Made by a program: the position numbers and the translations under genes. From assembly GCA_045545735.1 (NCBI GenBank), contig JAZQBM010000009.1, positions 1-59,556 on the forward strand: 59,556 nucleotides of DNA, in the 5' to 3' direction. Below the pieces are notes generated by a model. It saw only the letters and a list, made by a program, of their open reading frames with translations, was not told the DNA's origin and made no database searches. The DNA comes from Fimenecus sp045545735 (lineage in GTDB: Bacteria; Bacillota; Clostridia; Oscillospirales; Acutalibacteraceae). This document shows positions 42,886 to 51,770 of the stretch, in pieces. How positions within the stretch are numbered: position 1 is the first letter of the stretch; each line of letters begins with the position of its first letter.

Positions 42886-42951
42886 ATAACGCTGATTATA
42901 GAAATATTCCTTGTTAGATTAGAGGACTATCTATATTTGCAACGCAGTTCC

Positions 42952-43036
42952 TACACTTTGCATTTTGCGTTTTGCACTTTGCATTCTGTTCTACAAACTA
43001 TAAGTCGCACACCACGAAGTATTACGGAAAATATCC
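42952..43036. repeat. TTTTGC-word tract (copy 2) and half-palindrome
   Basis: 42952-42990 repeats the words TTTGCAT, TTTTGCG, TTTTGCAC seen at 1137-1166. Just after it, 43015-43036 (GAAGTATTACGGAAAATAT) matches the right arm of the palindrome at 38413-38500. No gene in 42886-43111 apart from these and the rpsU promoter. Confidence 0.6.
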
Positions 43037-43046
43037 CAAAAAACTG

Positions 43047-43075
43047 TTGACAGTTGACTTTTGGTGTTGTATAAT
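43047..43075 (+). promoter_or_regulatory. Promoter of rpsU
   Basis: Consensus TTGACA, 17-base spacer, TATAAT; start codon 36 bases later. Confidence 0.85.
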
Positions 43076-43111
43076 ACACAATGTATCCCAGTGTAAAGGG
43101 AGGGATTTTTA

Positions 43112-43288
43112 ATGAGTCAGGTAAAAGTTAAAGAAAACGAGTCCTTGGAAAGCGCTCTCAGAAGATTTAAGAGACAGACTTCTCGTGACGGTGTCATTCA
43201 GGAAGTTAGAAAAAGAGAGCATTACGAAAAGCCTTCTGTAAAAAGAAAGAAGAAGTCTGAGGCTGCACGTAAGCGTAAGTTCAAATAA
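43112..43288 (+). CDS. rpsU: 30S ribosomal protein S21
   Basis: 58 residues: MSQVKVKENESLESALRRF, then a helix rich in Arg and Lys and the tail KKKSEAARKRKFK. This is the full normal S21 length, with a strong ribosome site (AAAGGGAGGG). S21 helps 30S subunits start translation. It has its own consensus promoter and terminator. Confidence 0.95.
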   Translation: MSQVKVKENESLESALRRFKRQTSRDGVIQEVRKREHYEKPSVKRKKKSEAARKRKFK

Positions 43289-43322
43289 GCTTAGGCTTTG
43301 CGTCGTTATGTTTCAAAACGCA

Positions 43323-43360
43323 AGTGGGCATCCATTGACGGATTGCCCACTATTTTTTTT
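43323..43360 (+). terminator. Terminator of rpsU
   Basis: Stem AGTGGGCA / TGCCCACT with a T8 run; the next gene starts 31 bases later. Confidence 0.85.
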
Positions 43361-43390
43361 ACTTATCTAAATCTAACAAGGAGATTTTTT

Positions 43391-43909
43391 ATGGTTTCAC
43401 CTATGCCGAAATACCGCTACAAAAGTGTTCTTGACATTACCGTTGAGGATTTACATAAAATGGGGGCAAAAGCAGTTGCCCTTGACATTGATAATACAAT
43501 CTGCAACGACGGAAAGCAGAATTGCATTGATGGTCTTGAAGACTGGCTTGCAGAAGTACAGAACGCAGGCGTTAAAGTTATGATTCTTTCAAACGCTATG
43601 CCAAGACGTCCTAAAAACGTTGCAAAAAGATTAGGTATTCCCTATATTTGTATGGCAAGAAAACCGAAATCACACAAACTTATAAAAGCGGCACAGATGA
43701 TGAATGTTGAAATTCACGAATTGGCAATGGTCGGCGACCAACTTTTTGCAGATGTAATGGCGGCAAACGATTGTGGGGCTATTGCAATCCGCGTTGAACC
43801 TCTCGAGGGCGAAACTCGTTTCAAAAAGTTTTACGAGCGACGTCGTGCAAAAGAAACTCCTGTTATAAAAGAATTTGAAAAATTACACGGATTTGGTTAC
43901 TATGATTAA
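43391..43909 (+). CDS. YqeG-family HAD-superfamily phosphatase
   Basis: 172 residues, ATG 43391 behind AAGGAG (a frame open upstream to 43298 runs through the rpsU terminator and is not real). HAD motif 1 is ALDIDNTICND (aa ~35), motif 2 MILSNA, motif 3 lysine in ARKPKSHKL and motif 4 VGDQLFADVMAA. YqeG-like HAD-IIIA phosphatases occur next to ribosome-linked genes in Firmicutes; the substrate is not settled (PGP phosphatase-like in some lineages). It overlaps the next gene by eight bases. Confidence 0.88.
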   Translation: MVSPMPKYRYKSVLDITVEDLHKMGAKAVALDIDNTICNDGKQNCIDGLEDWLAEVQNAGVKVMILSNAMPRRPKNVAKRLGIPYICMARKPKSHKLIKAAQMMNVEIHELAMVGDQLFADVMAANDCGAIAIRVEPLEGETRFKKFYERRRAKETPVIKEFEKLHGFGYYD

Positions 43910-44969
43910 AGACTTACAAAAACTATTAAGCGAGCAGAAGTCCGGCACATCTGCACTCATTATTTCACCTGAAAACAGAAAATATTTTACGGGGTTTGAA
44001 TCATCTGACGGATTTCTCATTGTTTCACCTGACCGTGCAGTGTTCATTACTGACGGCAGATATATTGAAGCCGCTGAAAAACAGAGTTCGAACTGTGAAG
44101 TGCGACTTCTCGGCAAAACATATCCTCAGATTGCAGAACTCCTTAATGAGATGAGCTGTAGCAGATTGCTTGTTGAATCCACAAGAATGACGGTTTCTAC
44201 ATACAACTCCCTTAAAGGCGTGCTTAAGAAAATCCCCGTATCAACAGACACAACGCTTGATACTATTATCAACACACTACGTTCAGTTAAAACTGAAGTT
44301 GAAGTTGAGAACATTGTTAAAGCTCAAAGAATTGCTGAAGATGCTTTTGAACATATACTCAAATTTATAAAAGTCGGTGTTACAGAAAAAGAAATCGCAC
44401 TTGAACTCGATTTTTATATGCTTCGCCACGGCGGTGAAGGTCTTTCATTCGAAACAATTGCCGTAAGCGGTGCAAATTCATCAATGCCACACGGCGTGCC
44501 AAGTGATAAAAGAATTGAAAACGGTGATTTTATAACAATGGACTTCGGCACAATTGTCAACGGCTATCATAGTGATATGACAAGAACTGTTGCGGTCGGC
44601 TTTGCTACTGACAAAATGAAAAATGTATATAATGCAGTTCTTAATGCACAACAAAACTGCCTTGACAAAATCAAAGCAGGTATCAGTTGCAAAGATGGTG
44701 ACGAATTTGCCCGTTCAATCATAAAAAACGCAGGCTACGGACAATATTTCACTCATTCAACAGGTCACGGCGTAGGCGTGGAAATTCACGAATTTCCTAA
44801 TCTTTCTCCCGCATCTGACAGCATTTTGCAAGTCGGTAACATTGTAACTGTTGAACCGGGTATTTATATTCCTGAAAAATTCGGCGTTCGCATTGAAGAT
44901 ATGGCACTTATTACCGAAAACGGTTGCCGTAACCTTACAAACGCACCGAAAGAATTAATTATCGTATAA
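43902..44969 (+). CDS. Xaa-Pro peptidase (M24 family, aminopeptidase P-like)
   Basis: 355 residues, ATG 43902 inside the end of the YqeG gene. N-terminal creatinase-like half (NRKYFTGFESSDGFL, FITDGRYIEAAE), then the pita-bread domain with metal ligands in DFGTIVNGYHSDMTRT, TGHGVGVEIHEFP, VEPGIYIP and GVRIEDMALI. It cuts N-terminal X-Pro bonds in the cytoplasm. Confidence 0.95.
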   Translation: MIKDLQKLLSEQKSGTSALIISPENRKYFTGFESSDGFLIVSPDRAVFITDGRYIEAAEKQSSNCEVRLLGKTYPQIAELLNEMSCSRLLVESTRMTVSTYNSLKGVLKKIPVSTDTTLDTIINTLRSVKTEVEVENIVKAQRIAEDAFEHILKFIKVGVTEKEIALELDFYMLRHGGEGLSFETIAVSGANSSMPHGVPSDKRIENGDFITMDFGTIVNGYHSDMTRTVAVGFATDKMKNVYNAVLNAQQNCLDKIKAGISCKDGDEFARSIIKNAGYGQYFTHSTGHGVGVEIHEFPNLSPASDSILQVGNIVTVEPGIYIPEKFGVRIEDMALITENGCRNLTNAPKELIIV

Positions 44970-45222
44970 CCAAAGCTGTAATTATTGCACCTGCACCTGC
45001 AGATGCCAACAATTCACCAATAAAAAACGCTTTGCTTTTGATTTTCTGTTTGCGTGTTTTCGGCACACCGGCAGAACTTCTTATACTTTTAATTGCCTTG
45101 CCCTTAAGTTTCGCATCACTTTCTCCCGAAAATTCAGGGCGAACAAAAAACAATGCTTTTTCGAAATACTCACAGCCCGTTTCGTGAATTTCAAGCACTT
45201 GACGGTTTACTCCCTTAACCAT
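44959..45222 (-). CDS. Small basic hypothetical protein with C-terminal membrane helix
   Basis: 87 residues. Start ATG 45222 follows GCGAGG; an upstream ATG at 45243 is less likely. The protein starts VKGVNRQVLEIHETG, has a basic middle (KTRKQKIKSK) and ends in a single glycine/alanine-rich membrane helix (FIGELLASAGAGAIITALVI). It overlaps the convergent M24 gene by 11 bases. I know similar small proteins only as unknowns in Clostridia. Function unknown. Confidence 0.6.
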   Translation of the reverse strand: MVKGVNRQVLEIHETGCEYFEKALFFVRPEFSGESDAKLKGKAIKSIRSSAGVPKTRKQKIKSKAFFIGELLASAGAGAIITALVIR

Positions 45223-45655
45223 AAATTTTTCCTCGCTGTTCAATTATATAATTATTCAAAAATATCTTTGGATTTTTAGTCATTTTTATACTATTGTTTG
45301 TAAACATTTTTGCAGAAAAATTTGTCAATATGGGATTTTCACCAAAAATTATTACAGAGTTTTTTATACAAATAGTATAAAGAACTTTTCAACAAAATTG
45401 TTGAAAACTCTGTTGAAAATGTTTATAACTTCTCTCAAAATCAAGAGTTTTACGGGATTTTTTCCACTTTTCGACAATTTTCAAAAACGATTGTTAAATT
45501 AATATCAAATACAATTTGTTGTATACGCTTTACATTTTATACAAATTGGAACACCCCTATGTTATAAATTATCTAAAATTTTTGTGCAATTTCACATTAG
45601 CATAATTCAATAGAATTTTCACAAAATTTTGTCTATTTTGTAAAGGATTTTTAAT
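45223..45655. other. AT-rich 430-bp spacer with inverted repeats, possible oriC-like or regulatory region
   Basis: No open reading frame. Contains TTCAACA-AAAT-TGTTGAA, GTTGAAAA words, TTTTTCCACTTTT, several words one or two mismatches from the DnaA box (TTATACAAA near 45367 and 45537) and long A/T runs. There is no dnaA or rpmH near it. It may simply hold the promoter of the downstream glycosylase gene. Confidence 0.3.
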
Positions 45656-46456
45656 ATGAAAAACTGCTTAAAAATTCAACTGCCATCTACTTTCAACCTT
45701 GCCCTTTGCCTTGACTGTGGTCAAGCGTTCCGTTGGCGAAACGACGGTTCAAAATGGCACGGTGTAGCCTACGGCAAACCACTTACAATTGAACAAACTG
45801 AAAACGAGTTGATTTTCTATAATTGCACCGAAGATGATTTTGAAAACATTTGGAAAAACTACTTTGACCTTGACTGCGATTATACTGAAATCATATCAAA
45901 ATATGACGATAATTATTTGAAAACTGCCGTCAGTGAATATAACGGCATCAGAATACTTCGTCAAGAGCCTTGGGAGGCACTTTGCTCGTTTATTATTTCC
46001 CAAAACAATAATATTCCGCGAATTAAGGGCATTATCGAGCGTCTTTGCGAAGAATTCGGCGAGGGCGAAAGCGGTCAAAAGTCTTTTCCGTCAGCAGAAA
46101 CACTTGCAAAACTCAAAGTTGACGATTTGGCACCGCTTCGTGCAGGATTTCGTGCAAAATATATTATTGACGCGGCACAAAAAGTTGCAAACGGCGAAAT
46201 TAATTTTGAAAAAATCAAAAGTGAACCTATTGAATTTGGTCGCGAAGAATTACAAAAAATCAAAGGCGTAGGTGCAAAAGTTGCAGAATGCACTTTGCTT
46301 TACGGATTTCATAAAATTGACGCATTCCCCATTGATGTTTGGGTAAAACGCATTATGGCCGAAATGTACCCTGATGGACTTCCTGAATGTACCAAAGGGA
46401 CAGAAGGAATTGCCCAGCAATACTTGTTCCATTGGCGTAGAATGCAGAATAAATAA
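45656..46456 (+). CDS. ogg: 8-oxoguanine DNA glycosylase/AP lyase, OGG type
   Basis: 266 residues. N-terminal sheet domain (FNLALCLDCGQAFRWRN), then EPWEALCSFIISQNNNIPRIKGIIERL, the helix-hairpin-helix IKGVGAKVAECTLLYGFHKI with the catalytic Lys in the KVAEC part, and the activating Asp in FPIDVWVKRI. It removes oxidised guanine from DNA. This is the OGG1-like bacterial branch known from clostridia, not MutM. Confidence 0.93.
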   Translation: MKNCLKIQLPSTFNLALCLDCGQAFRWRNDGSKWHGVAYGKPLTIEQTENELIFYNCTEDDFENIWKNYFDLDCDYTEIISKYDDNYLKTAVSEYNGIRILRQEPWEALCSFIISQNNNIPRIKGIIERLCEEFGEGESGQKSFPSAETLAKLKVDDLAPLRAGFRAKYIIDAAQKVANGEINFEKIKSEPIEFGREELQKIKGVGAKVAECTLLYGFHKIDAFPIDVWVKRIMAEMYPDGLPECTKGTEGIAQQYLFHWRRMQNK

Positions 46457-46572
46457 ACAAAAAACCGCAAAGTGACTTATAATTAGTTAAGCCTTGACTT
46501 TTAACAGATTTTTTGTTATTATTCAATAAATTAAATATGGTTATATCTCGTCTTTACGGCGAGTGAAAAAGG

Positions 46573-46610
46573 AACCCCATCGCAACTTCGCGATGGGGTT
46601 TTGGGTTTTT
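46573..46610 (+). terminator. Terminator
   Basis: Strong stem AACCCCATCGC / GCGATGGGGTT followed by TTGGGTTTTT. Confidence 0.85.
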
Positions 46611-46626
46611 ATTAAGATTTTTTCTG

Positions 46627-47163
46627 TTATTTTAACGCATCATAAGTTCCCACAATCATACATTCCTGTTTACTCTCTTCAAGACGTTTCAAAGCTTTTT
46701 CTCTTGCTCTTTTAGCGTTTTTTATTCTCTTGATTGTAGTAAAAGTAAAGAAAAATATTAATGTCGGAAAAATCATAAGTGCCGCCGCACTGACACCACC
46801 ACTTAATCTCAAAAATGGCTCTAACCCAACATTATGACACACCGTATTTATTGCAACTGTCAAAACATAAAGCAAAACAACAATCAGCACATACAACGGA
46901 ACATATTTTTTAGCATCTTTAATTTCTGCCTTGGTATTTTCTTCAATTTTCATAACGCTTTTGTTATACATTGACCGTGTCATAACAATTTGGTCTGTGT
47001 TGGGTTTTAATTCTCCGTGATGAACGGCGTCAAAGTATTCTCGTCCCACAGGGCCATGTTCTTCATACACAATATTCTCATCAAAAATACTGTTCGCAAG
47101 ATGAGAAATATCGGGCTTTTCTTCTGTTGTTTCTAAACTATCTACTTTGATTTTTTCGTCCAT
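46627..47163 (-). CDS. Two-helix membrane protein, paralog A
   Basis: 178 residues. A cytoplasmic head begins MDEKIKVDSLETTEEKPDIS, nearly matching the head of paralog B (MDEKLRVDILEQTEEKPDIS). Two membrane helices lie at aa ~85-105 and 120-145, then a charged tail EKALKRLEESKQECMIVGTYDALK. Start ATG 47163 follows AGGTGA; a GTG at 47172 is in frame. No known domain. The conserved C-terminal tail (L-E-x-x-K-x-x-x-M-x-x-G-x-Y-D) is shared by all three paralogs. Confidence 0.7.
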   Translation of the reverse strand: MDEKIKVDSLETTEEKPDISHLANSIFDENIVYEEHGPVGREYFDAVHHGELKPNTDQIVMTRSMYNKSVMKIEENTKAEIKDAKKYVPLYVLIVVLLYVLTVAINTVCHNVGLEPFLRLSGGVSAAALMIFPTLIFFFTFTTIKRIKNAKRAREKALKRLEESKQECMIVGTYDALK

Positions 47164-47168
47164 ATTGC

Positions 47169-47774
47169 TCACCTACTTGCATCGTAAAGACCTAAAAGCA
47201 TTTGCTCATACTTGTTTTCTTCAAGAAGTTTAAGTGCTCTTTCCCGTTTGTTTTTATATTGTCTTACATTCTTAATAGTGCTGTATACAAAAGCACCGAA
47301 AAAGCCTGTACTGATAGTAAGAATAATCCAACCAACGCCAAAGAAAAATCCTCCCGCTCCCCATAATCCACGTAACATGTTTCCATCAACATATTCAAAA
47401 TATTTCTTTGCATTCCATTCAATGAAAATTTCAAAATAAGACAACGCAATATTTATGGAGAAAACCGCAACAATCAAAACCAATGCATAAACTACCGCAA
47501 TTATTATCATTTTTTTACGTTCGTTCTTTATGTTGTTTGCGAAACGTTCTTCTATTTTCTCACGCATTTCATAATGCTTTGTTCGTGTAAGGCGGACCTC
47601 TTTGTTAAGAAAATCCATACTCTCACCATAAATTTTATTGAGATAATCACGATTCATAGTTTCGCCCTCGGCAAAACTGTCGACATTTTGGTCAAACATA
47701 GAATTTGGAATATGTGATATATCTGGTTTTTCTTCAGTTTGTTCAAGAATATCAACTCTCAACTTTTCGTCCAT
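47169..47774 (-). CDS. Two-helix membrane protein, paralog B
   Basis: 201 residues with the same head, two membrane segments (aa ~88-110, 135-165) and tail RALKLLEENKYEQMLLGLYDASR as paralog A. The N-terminal halves also share DISH(I/L)xNSxFD. The pair lies back to back in one transcript. Unknown function; a membrane immunity or tethering role is inference from the neighbour at 48202. Confidence 0.7.
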   Translation of the reverse strand: MDEKLRVDILEQTEEKPDISHIPNSMFDQNVDSFAEGETMNRDYLNKIYGESMDFLNKEVRLTRTKHYEMREKIEERFANNIKNERKKMIIIAVVYALVLIVAVFSINIALSYFEIFIEWNAKKYFEYVDGNMLRGLWGAGGFFFGVGWIILTISTGFFGAFVYSTIKNVRQYKNKRERALKLLEENKYEQMLLGLYDASR

Positions 47775-47781
47775 AGCCTAC

Positions 47782-48186
47782 CTACTTTTCAACATCATAA
47801 GTGCCGATGTCCATACAAATCTTTTTTCTGTTTTCCAAATCAGCAAGTCTGTCGTTTTCTTTTTTTCGTATTTGTCTTTTTCGAATTATAAGACTTCCTA
47901 AAGGAAGTACAGGAATATATTTGAACCAGAAACACAAAAGAACAAAAGCTTTTTTATCTTCCGCATACAACAAAGGGTATAACGGTATTTCCGGAACAAG
48001 CCCTGAATCCGATAAAACAAGATAAACAATATAGGCAACCGCTATAACAAGAAAAAACGGAAATGTCTTTTTTATTCTTATCTTTTCTTTATCAAAATAT
48101 GTTGTGATTTCCTGGTATTCTTCAATATACTGACTACGCGTCATTGTGGGCAATTCGTTATTGCTTGTATAAAGTCCGTTGCTCAT
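47782..48186 (-). CDS. Two-helix membrane protein, paralog C (short)
   Basis: 134 residues. It lacks the long acidic head but keeps the PTMTRSQY segment, two membrane helices (aa ~42-62, 80-100) and the tail LADLENRKKICMDIGTYDVEK. The MTRS(Q/M)Y segment also occurs in A (MTRSMYNK), so the three genes form one family. Confidence 0.65.
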   Translation of the reverse strand: MSNGLYTSNNELPTMTRSQYIEEYQEITTYFDKEKIRIKKTFPFFLVIAVAYIVYLVLSDSGLVPEIPLYPLLYAEDKKAFVLLCFWFKYIPVLPLGSLIIRKRQIRKKENDRLADLENRKKICMDIGTYDVEK

Positions 48187-48201
48187 TTTCCAGTATTCAC
48201 C

Positions 48202-48477
48202 CTACTGTCGTTCAAAATATTCGTCATCTGCAATATAGTATGTACGAATAAATCCGTCTTCTGACACAAACACGATTTCTCCCGTTTGCGAAAGATAATA
48301 CACTCTGTCATTATCATCTTCATCGGTTTCGTGTTTGGATTTTGACTGTGGATTTTGTATTACTGCGTTAGCTTTGATTAAATATTCTTCTGCAGTTTTG
48401 CACCCCGTTGCTTCTTTGTGCTCGTTAAAATGGCTAAGCAGTTTTTGCGGTGTGCGAAACAATAAGATTTTTGCCAT
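48202..48477 (-). CDS. Small protein resembling a BECR-fold nuclease-toxin domain
   Basis: 91 residues. The pattern H-F-N-E-H-K-x3-G-C-K-T-A-E-E-Y-L-x-K-A, a flexible acidic linker, then Y-Y-L-S-Q-T-G-E-I-V-F-V-S-E-D-G-F-I-R-T-Y-Y resembles the C-terminal toxin domains (barnase/EndoU/colicin E5/RelE-like RNases) of bacterial polymorphic toxins and phage proteins. As a free-standing 91-residue protein it has no delivery domain. Its ATG overlaps the stop of glpK (TAATG), so it is translated with glpK, an odd pairing. Resemblance is by eye; a non-toxin member of the fold is possible. Confidence 0.5.
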   Translation of the reverse strand: MAKILLFRTPQKLLSHFNEHKEATGCKTAEEYLIKANAVIQNPQSKSKHETDEDDNDRVYYLSQTGEIVFVSEDGFIRTYYIADDEYFERQ

Positions 48478-49985
48478 TAATGTTCAACCCAATCTCTTGA
48501 ACGTTCAACCGCACGAAGCCAACCACGATATCGTTTTTCGCGTTTTTCCATATCCATTTTTGGCTCAAACACTTTATCAACTTCACGAATTTTTTCGATT
48601 TCTGCAGTATCTTTCCAGAATCCTACTGCAAGACCTGCAAGATAAGCCGCACCGATTGCTGTTGTTTCAACCATCTTCGGTCTGTTTACGTTTGTTCTAA
48701 TCATATCTGACTGAATCTGCATCATAATATCACTTACAGATGCACCTCCGTCAACACGAAGTTCTGAAAGTTTAATATCGGAATCCTGTTTCATAGCCTC
48801 AAGCAAATCAGTCATCTGATACGCAATTGCTTCAAGCACACTACGGCAGATATGAGCCGCATTAGCACCACGTGTAAGACCTACAATTGTTCCGCGTGCA
48901 TACATGTCCCAATAAGGTGCACCAAGTCCTGTAAACGCAGGAACAAAATACACGCCATTTGAGTTAGGAACACTTTCTGCAAGTTCATCACAACGACGTG
49001 CAGACGGAATTAACTGTAAATCGTCGCGTAACCATTTAATAACTGAGCCTGCATTAAACGCGGAACCCTCAATGGCATATGTAACTTCGTCGCCGATACC
49101 CCACGCAACACCTGTAACAAGATTGTTTTTAGACTCAACACGTTTGTCACCTGTATTCATAAGCAAGAAACAACCTGTGCCGTATGTATTCTTTGCCTGA
49201 CCTTTTTCGAAACATCCCTGACCGAAAAGTGCGGCAGGCTGGTCGCCGATAGCACCCGAAATTGGCACACCCGCCAATTCTTCAATACCCATAACGCTCT
49301 TTGCAACAGTTCCGTAAACCTTACTTGATGGTTCTGCTTTTGGAAGCATTACCATAGGAATACCCAATTTTTCACAAAGATATTCGTCCCAACAAAGTTT
49401 ATCTACATCAAAAAGCATTGTTCTTGATGCATTTGAGTAGTCGGTAATATGCACAGCCCCACCTGTTAAATTCCAGATAAGCCATGTTTCAACTGTACCG
49501 AAAAGAAGTTGACCTTGTTCGGCAAGTTCGCGAGCACCTTCAACATTTTCAAGAATCCACTTGATTTTTGTAGCACTGAAATAAGCATCAACCACAAGAC
49601 CAGTATGGTCTTTAATGTATTGTGTAAGTTCTGCATCCGCCTTGATTTTTTCACACATATCTGCAGTTCTTCTGCACTGCCATACAATAGCGTTATAAAT
49701 AGGTTTGCCCGTTGATTTATCCCACACAATTGTTGTTTCACGCTGATTTGTAATGCCGATTGATGCAATATCGTTTGCTGTCGCTTTACTTGCCGCCATT
49801 ACTTCCATAACAGATTGAAGTTGTGAGAAAAGAATTTCCATTGGATTATGTTCAACCCAACCCGTATGCGGATAAATCTGTGTAAATTCGTGCTGTGCTT
49901 TGTAACAAATGTTGCCTTTTTTGTCAAAAAGAATTGCACGTGAACTTGTTGTTCCTTGGTCTAATGCCAATACGTATTTTTTCAT
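48477..49985 (-). CDS. glpK: Glycerol kinase
   Basis: 502 residues, start ATG 49985 behind GAGGTG. FGGY kinase landmarks: LALDQGTTSSRAILFD, the WVEHNPMEI segment, ITNQRETTIVWDKSTGKPIYNAIVWQCRR, NTYGTGCFLLMNTG, and RVDGGASVSDIMMQIQSD. It phosphorylates glycerol to glycerol 3-phosphate. No glpF or glpD is next to it. Confidence 0.97.
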   Translation of the reverse strand: MKKYVLALDQGTTSSRAILFDKKGNICYKAQHEFTQIYPHTGWVEHNPMEILFSQLQSVMEVMAASKATANDIASIGITNQRETTIVWDKSTGKPIYNAIVWQCRRTADMCEKIKADAELTQYIKDHTGLVVDAYFSATKIKWILENVEGARELAEQGQLLFGTVETWLIWNLTGGAVHITDYSNASRTMLFDVDKLCWDEYLCEKLGIPMVMLPKAEPSSKVYGTVAKSVMGIEELAGVPISGAIGDQPAALFGQGCFEKGQAKNTYGTGCFLLMNTGDKRVESKNNLVTGVAWGIGDEVTYAIEGSAFNAGSVIKWLRDDLQLIPSARRCDELAESVPNSNGVYFVPAFTGLGAPYWDMYARGTIVGLTRGANAAHICRSVLEAIAYQMTDLLEAMKQDSDIKLSELRVDGGASVSDIMMQIQSDMIRTNVNRPKMVETTAIGAAYLAGLAVGFWKDTAEIEKIREVDKVFEPKMDMEKREKRYRGWLRAVERSRDWVEH

Positions 49986-50047
49986 TGTATAACACCTCAT
50001 ATTTGTAATAGATATTTTTTAACTAACTCCCTAAATTTAGTTAAAAA

Positions 50048-51637
50048 TTAACATTTCGCGTTTTTAGAAAAGTTTTTTGCTTGCTTTTTCACCTTTGCGT
50101 CGTCAATAAGATTGTGTAAACCTTGCCAATGCAGTACTCTGCGTTTAAACCAGATTGATGATGCGTGTTTATAGACAAATGACGGGCAAGCTTTTTTGAT
50201 TTTAGCGTATTTCACATTATAAACGTCAAGAAGTTTATAGTAATCGTTTGACTTGTGTAAAAATGTTGTAAATGACGGATATCCCTTTTCCGCCCAAGCA
50301 TTTTCAGCCATAGCACCAAGTCGAGGGAATGTAAGGAACTCAAGTCGTTTCATATTCGGAACATACTCAGTCCACATCTGTGCTTCTATTCCCCAAGTTT
50401 CTTCGTCATTATCAGTCAAAGCTCCGTCGTCCTCACACACCATTTTAAGAGTGTTCCAGCCATACGGGAAATCGAAATAATACGGGTAACAATTTGTATT
50501 AATAAGTTTTCTTCCACGGTTTAGTTCATTTTTAACTAATTCCTTATCGTCACCCATTCCGCAAACTGTCCAAGCAATATCAGAATCTAATCTGTCGGCA
50601 TTTTCTATTTTATCGTAATTCCACATAACCGAAGAATAACCTTTTGCCTTCAGATAATCATTCACTTTACCCATAAAGAACATCTGCAAGTCATCTTCAT
50701 TTTTAAGTCCGTTTTCTTTAATTGCTTTCTGACAGTTAGGACAAAGTTCCCAACGCATTTTGACCGCCTCGTCACCGCCGATATGAATAATCTTATCAGG
50801 GAACAATTCAATCAACTCGTCAAGCACATCATATACAAATTGATATGATGATTCTTTGCCTGCACAAAGAATATCGTGTTTAACGCCCCAATGAGTAGCA
50901 ACCTCTAAATCTCGGTCAAAGCAAGAAAGTTCAGGGTAACAAGAAATTGCGGCAACCATATGACCGGGTACATCAAACTCAGGAATAACTTTAATTTGTT
51001 TTGAGTGACAGTATGCGACAATTTCTTTAATCTGTTCTTGTGTATAATATCCCCCGTGAGCCTTATGATTGAAATTTGTATGACTTCGCATTGAGCCTTT
51101 TTCTGTCAAAAGCAGATATTTTTTGATTTCAACACGCCAACCTTGGTCTTCTGTCAAGTGCCAATGCAATACATTGAGTTTGTGTAAAGCCATTAAATCA
51201 ATAATTCGCTTAACATCTTCAACAGAATAGAAGTACCTACCGCAGTCAAGCATATAACCACGATATGAAAAACGAGGGTAGTCCACAATTTCTGTATAAG
51301 GAATTTTACCATTTGTCTGCAAAAGCATTTGCTTAAGTGTTTGCAAACCGTAAAAAAGTCCCGACTCAGTTTTTGCATTTATATAAACTCGTCTGTTTTC
51401 ACATTTTATTGTGTAACCTTCGTCGTGCTCTACGGAATCATCAATTTTTAATATGATAGAACGCTCTTCACCTGTATCTTCATGAACAATCACTTTTTTG
51501 TTAAAAACTTTTCGTGCAAATGAAATAAAATCATTTGCAAAATCCACTGGTGAAATTGTTGTTCCCGAATGAAGCGTAAAGCCTTTTTTATCACTGTTAA
51601 AAAGCACACTTACGGGCTGAGGAATTATATTAAACAT
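50048..51637 (-). CDS. Glycoside hydrolase family 20 (beta-N-acetylhexosaminidase)
   Basis: 529 residues. An N-terminal GH20b-like domain (aa ~1-130), then the catalytic barrel: YRGYMLDCGRYFYSVED, HWHLTEDQGWRVEIKKY, EFDVPGHM and the catalytic pair in HIGGDEAVKMRW. Later AWTVCGMGDDKE and AQMWTEYVP. It releases terminal GlcNAc or GalNAc residues. There is no signal peptide, so it probably acts on imported fragments in the cytoplasm, consistent with the GH28-like enzyme elsewhere in the window. Confidence 0.93.
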   Translation of the reverse strand: MFNIIPQPVSVLFNSDKKGFTLHSGTTISPVDFANDFISFARKVFNKKVIVHEDTGEERSIILKIDDSVEHDEGYTIKCENRRVYINAKTESGLFYGLQTLKQMLLQTNGKIPYTEIVDYPRFSYRGYMLDCGRYFYSVEDVKRIIDLMALHKLNVLHWHLTEDQGWRVEIKKYLLLTEKGSMRSHTNFNHKAHGGYYTQEQIKEIVAYCHSKQIKVIPEFDVPGHMVAAISCYPELSCFDRDLEVATHWGVKHDILCAGKESSYQFVYDVLDELIELFPDKIIHIGGDEAVKMRWELCPNCQKAIKENGLKNEDDLQMFFMGKVNDYLKAKGYSSVMWNYDKIENADRLDSDIAWTVCGMGDDKELVKNELNRGRKLINTNCYPYYFDFPYGWNTLKMVCEDDGALTDNDEETWGIEAQMWTEYVPNMKRLEFLTFPRLGAMAENAWAEKGYPSFTTFLHKSNDYYKLLDVYNVKYAKIKKACPSFVYKHASSIWFKRRVLHWQGLHNLIDDAKVKKQAKNFSKNAKC

Positions 51638-51722
51638 CCTTTAATCCTCCAAGTATAATTATACAAATATATTCTATCATAAAAAGAATTCAACTACAAC
51701 AAAAATAGTATTGATTTTCCTC

Positions 51723-51751
51723 TTGAATTTCTTGTGTATATATAGTATAAT
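51723..51751 (+). promoter_or_regulatory. Promoter of the SRP RNA
   Basis: TTGAAT, 17-base spacer, TATAAT, about 20 bases before the RNA. Confidence 0.75.
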
Positions 51752-51770
51752 TATTTGACTAGATAAAGAT

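Noticed and set aside
46500..46560. Riboswitch or leader before the 46.6-kb genes
   Set aside because: There is a small CTCG/CGAG hairpin, but the downstream genes are on the opposite strand and no riboswitch pattern is recognised.
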